Shown piece after piece: positions 58,088-64,000 of a DNA stretch of 64,000 bases (position 1 is the first letter of the stretch; every line of letters starts with the position of its first letter). Source of the DNA: Hyphomicrobiales bacterium (GTDB lineage Bacteria > Pseudomonadota > Alphaproteobacteria > Rhizobiales > Rhizobiaceae); contig UBMU01000002.1 in assembly GCA_900466605.1 (NCBI GenBank), forward strand, positions 248,001-312,000, given 5' to 3'. The notes below the pieces were generated by a model. The model had not been told where the DNA came from and ran no database searches. It worked only from the letters and a program-made list of their open reading frames with translations. The position numbers and the translations under genes were made by a program.

Positions 58088-58393
58088 ATGAAACGGGAAA
58101 AACTGGAAAGGCAAGCCATCGCTGCCGAACTCGCCAAGCTCGACGGCTGGTCGCTTGATGACACCGGTACGTCGATCTCGCGAAGCTTCAAGTTCCGTAA
58201 TTTCGTCGAGGCGTTCGGTTTCATGACCGAAGCGGCACTGGCGGCAGAAAGGCTCAACCATCATCCCGAGTGGCTCAATGTCTATTCGCGTGTCGACGTG
58301 AAGCTGAATACGCATGATGCTGGCGGCCTGACCGAGCTCGACTTCAGGCTGGCATCGGCAATGGAGAAAGCGGCAGAGCGCCGACTTGATTGA
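58088..58393 (+). CDS. phhB: 4a-hydroxytetrahydrobiopterin dehydratase (pterin-4-alpha-carbinolamine dehydratase)
   Basis: 101-aa enzyme. The active-site signature is [19 protein letters not shown] followed by [14 protein letters not shown], with the His-His-Pro and late His typical of PCD/DCoH. It dehydrates the carbinolamine product of aromatic amino-acid hydroxylases. GAGGAG is 9 nt upstream. No phenylalanine hydroxylase gene is near; in such bacteria it may instead serve a molybdopterin-related or other pterin role. Confidence 0.92.
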   Translation: MKREKLERQAIAAELAKLDGWSLDDTGTSISRSFKFRNFVEAFGFMTEAALAAERLNHHPEWLNVYSRVDVKLNTHDAGGLTELDFRLASAMEKAAERRLD

Positions 58394-58445
58394 ATCCGGC
58401 GCCGCCATCACCATATGTGCGCGTGAATGAAAGGACCAATCTGGA

Positions 58446-58835
58446 ATGGACGACGTCAAATTCGGTGAGATCCTGCTGCCGGGCGACGATGATACGCAAA
58501 GCCGGCGCGAACAGACAGTGCGCAAGAAATTCTGGCCGACTTTCAGGAAGGCAGTGCGCCAGATTCCATTTTCGCGCGACGTCGTTGCCGCATTCTATTG
58601 CGCGATGGACCCGCAGACACCGACAAGGGTGCGCGGCGTTCTCCTGGCCGCACTTGCCTATTTCGTCATGCCGATCGACATGATCCCCGATGTTTTTGCG
58701 GTCATCGGCTTTTCCGACGACGTGGCAGTTCTGTCTGCTGCCTTCGCAATGGTCAGCAGGCACCTGCAGCCAAAACATTATGAAGCGGCAGACCGTGCCC
58801 TTGCCGACAAGCCGGAAGGCATGAAGACGATCTAG
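58446..58835 (+). CDS. YkvA family protein (DUF1232)
   Basis: 129-aa protein with one DUF1232 segment: RGVLLAALAYFVMPIDMIPDVF followed by IGFSDDVAVLSAAFAM, which forms a membrane-associated hairpin. No enzymatic motif is seen. Function is unknown. It lies 52 bp after the pterin dehydratase and ends 7 bp from the stop of the convergent sigma factor gene. Confidence 0.88.
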   Translation: MDDVKFGEILLPGDDDTQSRREQTVRKKFWPTFRKAVRQIPFSRDVVAAFYCAMDPQTPTRVRGVLLAALAYFVMPIDMIPDVFAVIGFSDDVAVLSAAFAMVSRHLQPKHYEAADRALADKPEGMKTI

Positions 58836-58842
58836 CGGGTCG

Positions 58843-59403
58843 TCAGGCGCTCTCGGCTTCGAGAACCTTTCTGAGCTTTCCGAAGGCAAGTCGGATGCGA
58901 GACTTCACCGTTCCGAGCGGCAAGCCTGTCGCTTCGGCGATCTGGGAATGAGATTGGCCGAGAAAGAAGGCGGCGCGGAGCATTTCGCGTTGTTCTTCCG
59001 GGAGTTGGCTGACAGCAGCGCGCACATGGGCGTCGCGATCGTCATTCGCGAGAATTTCGTCTGCCCCGCTTTCCGCGATCGGCTGCAGCGCGGGATCTGC
59101 CTCATCCAAGGTACGTGCTCTGGCCCGGCGCTGGAGGTCAATCCGGCGATTGCGGGCGATGCGAAAAAGCCAGGTCGACAGCGACGATCTCGTTGCGTCA
59201 TAGAGTTCGGCCTTGTGCCAAAGCACGATCATGACTTCCTGCACAAGCTCCTCGGCCTCGCTGCCGGCCATCCGTTGCCGCAGCAACCATGATTTTAGGC
59301 GTGGTGCGAAGTAATCGAACAGCACGGCGAACGCCTCCGGGTCGCGGCGTTCCGCAACGGCCCTGGCGAGGTCGGCGAAGCGCTGTTTCTCCTCGGCATT
59401 CAT
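58843..59403 (-). CDS. ECF-type RNA polymerase sigma factor (SigK/RpoE-like)
   Basis: 186-aa sigma factor with only regions 2 and 4. Region 2 reads FAPRLKSWLLRQRMAGSEAEELVQEVMIVLWHKA and WLFRIARNRRIDLQRR; region 4 has LPEEQREMLRAAFFLGQSHSQIAEATGLPLGTVKSRIR with the helix-turn-helix. No anti-sigma factor gene is next to it on either side, so control may come from a distant gene or from its own transcription. It is not the EcfG general stress factor, which would be accompanied by nepR and phyR. Confidence 0.9.
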   Translation of the reverse strand: MNAEEKQRFADLARAVAERRDPEAFAVLFDYFAPRLKSWLLRQRMAGSEAEELVQEVMIVLWHKAELYDATRSSLSTWLFRIARNRRIDLQRRARARTLDEADPALQPIAESGADEILANDDRDAHVRAAVSQLPEEQREMLRAAFFLGQSHSQIAEATGLPLGTVKSRIRLAFGKLRKVLEAESA

Positions 59404-59738
59404 ATTCCGTTCAACGTCCCCTGGCTCAGCGAATTCTCCAACGGATTTCCAACGCTTATTGACCTACAACGGTTTCTCAAAAGGTCAAACTCTTGCCTGA
59501 ATCTTTATGTCTTAAATTCACTCATGGCGATGGTCTGTGTGCGCACTCAGCATCACGTCATCGTGGGCGAGGCGACAGCGCCCGAACGTTGACACTTGGG
59601 CGAAAATGGCACAGGCAGGGACTTCTCACGGTCTCTGTTGACGCTTTGGTAACCTGAATTAAGTCAAAATAAAGCAGATCGTGATTATGCGCCGCCCGTT
59701 CGCTTCGGGCTCGAATCGCAAGAACCGGCAGGATATCC
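59404..59738. promoter_or_regulatory. Divergent intergenic region between the ECF sigma gene and the IalB-like gene
   Basis: 335 bp with no supported gene. A TTGACG element near 59638 with AT-rich sequence downstream could belong to a promoter of the IalB-like gene. I found no reliable ECF-type -35/-10 pair and no strong hairpin. Confidence 0.5.
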
Positions 59739-60302
59739 ATGTTTGTAAGAAGTACCGCAATCGCCCTCTCACTCGTTCTCGCCGGCGCCGGCATTGCATC
59801 CGCTCAAACCAAGAAGTCGCAGCCGGCAGCGCAGGCCACGCAGCAGCAGGCAACCCCGGCTTCCACAGCGCCGACGCGGATACAGCAGTTCCAGGCCTGG
59901 GGCGCTTACTCCTACAAGTCGGGCGCGAGCACCGTCTGCTACGTGCTGTCCGTTCCGACGGAAAAGAAGCCGGCAGGCATTGATCACGGCGATAACTTCT
60001 TCATCGTGTCACAGCGCCCGGGCCAGAACATTTCCTACGAGCCGCAGGCGATGATGGGCTATACCGTCAAGGAGAACTCGAAGATCGATGTCGTTATCGA
60101 CAACAAGACCTTCGTGATGTTTACCAAGGATAAGGCCGGCTGGGTTGAGAATGCAGCTCAGGAGCCTGCGCTGGTCGCGGCTATGAAGGGAGGCCACTCG
60201 ATGACGGTTAATGCGACATCGCGGAAAGGCACTGCGACCTCCTACAGCTATTCGCTTTCAGGTATTTCGGCCGCGCTGAAGCAGGTTGAAGGCTGCAAAT
60301 AA
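59739..60302 (+). CDS. Invasion-associated locus B (IalB) family protein
   Basis: 187-aa exported protein. A signal peptide (about residues 1-23, ending IASAQ) is followed by a Gln/Ala/Pro-rich linker and the IalB core: FQAWGAYSYKSGASTVCYVLSVPTEKKPAG and the late ALVAAMKGGHSMTVNATSRKGTATSYSYSLSG. IalB proteins are periplasmic or surface proteins first linked to Bartonella invasion but widespread in free-living alphaproteobacteria, where the role is unclear. A terminator follows. Confidence 0.88.
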   Translation: MFVRSTAIALSLVLAGAGIASAQTKKSQPAAQATQQQATPASTAPTRIQQFQAWGAYSYKSGASTVCYVLSVPTEKKPAGIDHGDNFFIVSQRPGQNISYEPQAMMGYTVKENSKIDVVIDNKTFVMFTKDKAGWVENAAQEPALVAAMKGGHSMTVNATSRKGTATSYSYSLSGISAALKQVEGCK

Positions 60303-60330
60303 GCGGCTCTCGACCGTCTCTTGATTTCGG

Positions 60331-60354
60331 AGGCCGGCCCTTGCGCCGGCCTTT
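60331..60354 (+). terminator. Rho-independent terminator after the IalB-like gene
   Basis: Perfect 8-bp stem AGGCCGGC/GCCGGCCT with a 6-nt loop, followed by TTTGTCGTTT. Confidence 0.75.
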
Positions 60355-60530
60355 GTCGTTTCCATCTATAGTGACGCGCGGCAAAAATGATGCTAAAGGC
60401 CCGCGCAACAGCGGATAGATCGCGGTCCTTGCCGTATGCTCCGCATTCAATTTCTGCCACCATGCCCTTCCTACCCGCAAGTCATCCGGCTTTCCGGGGT
60501 GGTCGCATGTTGAATTCGGGATTAGAGACT

Positions 60531-61766
60531 ATGTCCGTCATGGATGCGATGACTGTTACCAAGCCTTTGGGCGCAGCGATCAGCGGTGCTGACGCTGGAC
60601 TGAAGCCTTCGCTGATCGGCCTCAGCCGTGAAGAGATGGGCGCGGCGCTGCGCGAAAAAGGCGTACCGGACAAGCAGATCAAGATGCGCGTTGCGCAGCT
60701 GTGGAACTGGATCTACGTGCGCGGTGTCTCCGATTTCGATCACATGACGAATGTCGCCAAGGACATGCGCGAGATGCTGAAGCGGCATTTTACCATCGCG
60801 CGCCCTGAAATCGTCGAGGAGCAGGTGTCGAACGACGGCACCCGCAAGTGGTTGCTGCGCTTTCCCGCCCGCGGCGCCGGCCGTCCGGTCGAGATCGAGG
60901 CCGTCTATATCCCTGAAGAAGGTCGCGGCACGCTCTGCATCTCCAGCCAGGTCGGCTGTACGCTGACCTGTTCCTTCTGTCACACCGGCACGCAGCGGCT
61001 GGTCCGCAACCTCACCGCTGAAGAAATACTCTCCCAGCTTTTGCTTGCCCGCGATCGGCTCGGCGATTTCCCGGACCGCGAAGCGCCGCAAGGCACGATC
61101 ATGCCTGCCGAGGGCCGCAAGGTCAGCAACATCGTGATGATGGGCATGGGTGAGCCGCTCTATAACTTCGATGCGGTGAAGCAGGCACTGCTGATCGCAA
61201 CCGACGGCGACGGGCTGTCGCTCTCCAAGCGCCGCGTCACGCTGTCGACCTCGGGCGTCGTGCCCGAGATCTTCCGCACCGGCGACGAAATCGGCGTGAT
61301 GCTGGCGATCTCGCTGCATGCCGTGCGCGACGACCTGCGTGACATCCTCGTGCCGATCAACAAGAAGTATCCGTTGAAGGAATTGATCGACGCCTGCCGC
61401 AAGTATCCCGGCCTGTCGAACGCCCGCCGCATCACGTTCGAATATGTGATGCTGAAGGACGTCAATGACAGCCTCGAGGACGCCAAGGGGCTGATCCAGC
61501 TGCTGAAGGGCGTGCCGGCGAAGATCAACCTCATTCCGTTCAACCCCTGGCCGGGCACCAACTACCAGTGTTCCGACTGGGCGCAGATCGAGAAATTTGC
61601 CGATTTCATTAACTCGGCCGGCTATGCCTCGCCGATCCGTACGCCGCGCGGTCGCGACATTCTTGCGGCCTGCGGTCAGCTGAAGTCGGAGTCGGAACGC
61701 ATGCGCAAGACTGAACGGCTGGCTTTCGAGGCGATGATGATCGCCAACCACGGCGCGGATGACTGA
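60531..61766 (+). CDS. rlmN: Dual-specificity 23S rRNA/tRNA adenine-C2 methyltransferase RlmN
   Basis: 411-aa radical SAM methyltransferase. It makes m2A2503 in 23S rRNA and m2A37 in some tRNAs. The cluster motif CX3CX2C is Cys143, Cys147, Cys150 (CTLTCSFC). The methyl-carrying catalytic cysteine lies near the C-terminus ([12 protein letters not shown]). [13 protein letters not shown] and [15 protein letters not shown] are family hallmarks. Start ATG 60531 was chosen from the family N-terminus; the frame is open farther upstream without a ribosome site. Confidence 0.96.
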   Translation: MSVMDAMTVTKPLGAAISGADAGLKPSLIGLSREEMGAALREKGVPDKQIKMRVAQLWNWIYVRGVSDFDHMTNVAKDMREMLKRHFTIARPEIVEEQVSNDGTRKWLLRFPARGAGRPVEIEAVYIPEEGRGTLCISSQVGCTLTCSFCHTGTQRLVRNLTAEEILSQLLLARDRLGDFPDREAPQGTIMPAEGRKVSNIVMMGMGEPLYNFDAVKQALLIATDGDGLSLSKRRVTLSTSGVVPEIFRTGDEIGVMLAISLHAVRDDLRDILVPINKKYPLKELIDACRKYPGLSNARRITFEYVMLKDVNDSLEDAKGLIQLLKGVPAKINLIPFNPWPGTNYQCSDWAQIEKFADFINSAGYASPIRTPRGRDILAACGQLKSESERMRKTERLAFEAMMIANHGADD

Positions 61767-61811
61767 TCAGCAAGTTTGATCTGTTCAGTGTTTTCTAATG
61801 ATTGATTTCAT

Positions 61812-61836
61812 GGCCTGCTTTTCCTAGAAGCAGGCC
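61812..61836 (+). repeat. Hairpin upstream of the TrpX-like gene
   Basis: Perfect 9-bp stem GGCCTGCTT/AAGCAGGCC with a 7-nt loop, 24 bp before the binding-protein start and directly ahead of its GGAGG. It may end the rlmN transcript weakly or serve as a leader element. Confidence 0.5.
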
Positions 61837-61860
61837 AAAATCATATCTGGAGGATACCCA

Positions 61861-62814
61861 ATGCGTTCAATTCTGCTTGCCGTCGCGGCTACGCTGGCCC
61901 TGACCCTGCCTGCAAAGGCCGAAGATGTGACCGTCGCGGTTACGGCGATCGTCGAGCATCCGGCTCTTGATGCCGCACGCAAGGGTGTCCTCGATGTGCT
62001 GACGGCCGCCGGCTACAAGGAAGGCGAGAACCTGAAGTTCATGTTCGAGTCGGCCCAGGGCAATCCGGCAACGGCTGCGCAGATCGCACGCCAGTTCGCA
62101 GGCGAAGGTCCCAATGTCATCGTGCCGATCTCGACGCCATCGGCTCAGGCCGTCGTTTCCTCGACGCGCGACATCCCGGTTGTCTTCACCGCCGTTTCCG
62201 ATCCGCTCGGTGCGCAGCTTGTAAAGGATATGGACAAGCCGGGCGGCAATGTCACCGGCCTTTCCGACATGTCTCCGGTTGCCGAGCATCTTGCGCTAAT
62301 CAAGGAAATCCTGCCGAACGTCAAAACGATCGGCTACCTCTACAACTCCGGTGAAGCCAACTCCGTATCGCTGCTCGCCGTCCTGAAGGCGGAGGCTGAC
62401 AAGGCTGGCCTGAAGGTTGTCGAATCCGCCGCCACCAAATCCGCTGAAGTGCAGGGCGCTGCCCGTGCGCTGGTCGGCCGCGCCGACGCCATCTACATCC
62501 CGACTGACAACACGATCATTTCTGCACTCGAAGGCGCCGTCGCCGTTGCCGAAGAAAGCAAGCTGCCGCTCTTCACCGCCGACACGGACTCCGTTTCACG
62601 CGGTGCGATCGCTGCACTTGGCTTCAACTACTACGACGTCGGCAAGCAGACCGGCGAAATCGTCGTTCGCATCCTCAAGGGTGAAAACCCGGGCGACATT
62701 CCGGTGAAGGTTGCTGCTGGCAGCGATCTCGTGATCAACAAGGGCGCGGCCGCCAAGATGGGCGTCACCCTGCCTGAAAGCATCGTGAAGCGCGCGACAA
62801 AGACGATCGACTGA
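61861..62814 (+). CDS. ABC transporter substrate-binding protein, TrpX-like (COG2984 type)
   Basis: 317-aa periplasmic binding protein. A Sec signal peptide (about residues 1-20, ending PAKA) precedes VTVAVTAIVEHPALDAARKGV, a strong marker of this family. PVVFTAVSDPLGAQLV and the PGGNVTGLSD motif follow, then IYIPTDNTI and the late ALGFNYYDVGKQTGEI. In Streptococcus the orthologous system TrpXYZ imports tryptophan; the ligand here is unproved. GGAGG lies 7 nt before the ATG. Confidence 0.93.
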   Translation: MRSILLAVAATLALTLPAKAEDVTVAVTAIVEHPALDAARKGVLDVLTAAGYKEGENLKFMFESAQGNPATAAQIARQFAGEGPNVIVPISTPSAQAVVSSTRDIPVVFTAVSDPLGAQLVKDMDKPGGNVTGLSDMSPVAEHLALIKEILPNVKTIGYLYNSGEANSVSLLAVLKAEADKAGLKVVESAATKSAEVQGAARALVGRADAIYIPTDNTIISALEGAVAVAEESKLPLFTADTDSVSRGAIAALGFNYYDVGKQTGEIVVRILKGENPGDIPVKVAAGSDLVINKGAAAKMGVTLPESIVKRATKTID

Positions 62815-62844
62815 TCGCCGCAGAGTTTTGAGAAACTGGTTATC

Positions 62845-62875
62845 CAGCCGCTCCCGTTTTACGCGGGGGCGGCTG
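62845..62875 (+). repeat. Intercistronic hairpin between TrpX-like and permease genes
   Basis: A stem of about 13 bp (CAGCCGCTCCCGT with GCGGGGGCGGCTG, G-T pairs included) and a 5-nt loop, with no T-run. It is equivalent in position to the hairpin after dppA and probably raises the ratio of binding protein to membrane components. Confidence 0.6.
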
Positions 62876-62935
62876 ATGGTATTAAAAGCTTGGACCCGGT
62901 GACAGGCGGGCAAGTCAGAGGAAAGGGCAGGAGCC

Positions 62936-63817
62936 TTGAGTCAGATCGCTTTCTGGGGAGCCGTGGAGCTGGGGTTGGTCTATGCCTTCGTCGCACTCGG
63001 CGTTTACCTCGCATTCCGCGTGCTGGATTTTCCGGATCTGACGGTTGACGGCTCCTTTCCACTCGGTGCTGCGGTAACGGCGGTTCTCATCATCGCAGGC
63101 GTCAACGCGTGGTTGGCCGCCCTCGTCGCGATGGTCGCGGGTGCTGCCGCCGGCATGGTGACCGCGATGCTCAATGTGCGGTTCAAGATCCTGAACCTGC
63201 TGGCCTCGATCCTGACGATGATCGCACTGTTCTCGGTCAACCTTCGCATCATGGGCAAGCCGAACGTCGCGCTGATCAATGCCGATACGATGATCAGCCC
63301 GTTCTTCGGCCATGGTTTGCGTGACTTCTACGTTCGCCCGCTCTTCGTCGGCGCGCTCGTGGTCGTCGCCGTCATCCTCGTCTGGCGCTTCCTCGAGAGC
63401 GACTCGGGTCTGGCGATGCGCGCGACCGGCGCGAATGCCCGCATGGCTCGCGCTCAAGGCGTCGACACCAGCCGCCAGATCTATCTCGGCATGGCGCTCT
63501 CCAACGCGTTGGTTGCACTCGGCGGTGCGTTGTTTGCTCAGACGAATGGCTTTGCCGATGTCACCTCGGGCGTTGGTACGATCGTCGTGGGTCTCGCCGC
63601 CGTCATCATCGGCGAAACGCTGCTCGGACGGCGTGGTCTGCTGATCGCCTTGATCGGCTGTGTGCTTGGCTCCATTCTCTATCGTATTGCCATCCAGCTC
63701 GCTCTCTCGACCGATGTCATTGGACTTCAGGCCTCGGACCTCAATTTCGTGACCGCGGTTCTGGTGACGATCGCGCTCATTCTTCCTCGCCTTCGCCGCG
63801 GAGGTGCCGCATCGTGA
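62936..63817 (+). CDS. ABC transporter permease, TrpY-like (COG4120 type)
   Basis: 293-aa inner-membrane permease of the branched-chain/BMP permease class with about eight hydrophobic segments. Family features are the early FRVLDFPDLTVDGSFPLGAAV and the late VTSGVGTIVVGLAAVIIGETLLGRRG. TTG start at 62936, preceded by AGGAG. Its stop overlaps the GTG start of the ATPase gene (GTGA). Confidence 0.92.
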   Translation: MSQIAFWGAVELGLVYAFVALGVYLAFRVLDFPDLTVDGSFPLGAAVTAVLIIAGVNAWLAALVAMVAGAAAGMVTAMLNVRFKILNLLASILTMIALFSVNLRIMGKPNVALINADTMISPFFGHGLRDFYVRPLFVGALVVVAVILVWRFLESDSGLAMRATGANARMARAQGVDTSRQIYLGMALSNALVALGGALFAQTNGFADVTSGVGTIVVGLAAVIIGETLLGRRGLLIALIGCVLGSILYRIAIQLALSTDVIGLQASDLNFVTAVLVTIALILPRLRRGGAAS

Positions 63818-64000
63818 TTACGCTCAAGGATATCAAGGTCGTCTTCGGTAAGGGTACGCCGTTGCAGAAGCAGGCGTTGAATGGCGTCAGCCTGACGATC
63901 GAGGAAGGCTCGTTCGTCACCGTCATCGGCTCGAACGGTGCGGGCAAGTCGACGCTGCTTGGCGTGCTGGCCGGTGATGTACTTGCCAGTGATGGCCAGG
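63814..64000 (+). CDS. ABC transporter ATP-binding protein, TrpZ-like (partial, N-terminus)
   Basis: First 62 codons of an ATPase, cut by the window end. MITLKDIKVVFGKGTPLQKQ opens it and Walker A GSNGAGKST is complete. The GTG start overlaps the permease stop, so it is the third gene of the TrpXYZ-type importer. Confidence 0.9.
   Translation, partial: MITLKDIKVVFGKGTPLQKQALNGVSLTIEEGSFVTVIGSNGAGKSTLLGVLAGDVLASDGQ

Noticed and set aside
59600-59680. A second CtrA box before the IalB-like gene (TTAATTCAGGTTAC on the minus strand)
   Set aside because: The spacing is six instead of seven bases and the second half-site is TTAC, so it does not meet the consensus.

Overview
The window looks like a chromosomal segment of an alphaproteobacterium of the order Hyphomicrobiales (Rhizobiales), most likely Rhizobium or a close relative. 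The evidence is GC-rich codon use; family markers such as DUF2794, DUF2585/UPF0314 and IalB; a chorismate mutase gene between ffh and rpsP; extended S16 and L19 proteins; a CenR/OtpR regulator next to a cyclic-nucleotide-binding protein; and a canonical CtrA box upstream of ftsK. I see no insertion sequence, prophage, integrase or CRISPR array.

Layout. 1-4780 (minus): a five-gene dipeptide/oligopeptide-type ABC importer (dppF, partial, then dppD, C, B, A). 5087-11822 (plus, divergent): a catabolic cluster with a DHDPS/NAL-superfamily lyase, a cytosolic sialidase-fold (Asp-box) protein, an iron-type alcohol dehydrogenase, a PdxA2-like dehydrogenase, a D-2-hydroxyacid dehydrogenase and an Ldh/MdcH-family oxidoreductase. 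This is the only accessory-looking region and the best candidate for an uncharacterised pathway. 11938-12358: a possible small gene behind a perfect operator-like palindrome, a terminator, and tRNA-Gly(GCC).

12601-27298 is mostly housekeeping: a ProXp-ala-type deacylase; thioredoxin-TPR, Lon-N-domain and Trm112-like genes; a UbiH-family monooxygenase; tesB; glnK-amtB; ftsK; lolA; xthA; cenR with its cNMP-binding partner; a signal-less YkuD protein; an aldo/keto reductase and a SixA-like phosphatase. 27411-38602 (mostly minus) holds leuC, an amino-acid ABC permease and binding protein, rplS, trmD, rimM, rpsP, chorismate mutase, ffh, a metallo-beta-lactamase-fold hydrolase (plus) and a divergent EF-G paralogue lacking the catalytic GTPase residues.

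38800-49715: dapF-mtaB-ftsY-yciB-DUF2585 (plus), the cytochrome c maturation operon ccmABCDG (minus) and acnA (plus). 49950-61766: DUF1223, a highly structured intergenic region (possible ncRNA), DUF2794, a GNAT enzyme, a Bax-inhibitor-1 protein, the ybbP-ybbA/tesA divergon, thpR, a low-molecular-weight tyrosine phosphatase, a pterin dehydratase, a YkvA protein, an ECF sigma factor, an IalB-like protein and rlmN. 61861-64000: a TrpXYZ-type ABC importer, truncated in its ATPase gene by the window end.

Starts were chosen from Shine-Dalgarno spacing, stop/start coupling and family N-termini. Functional calls come from motifs read by eye; no database search was possible.
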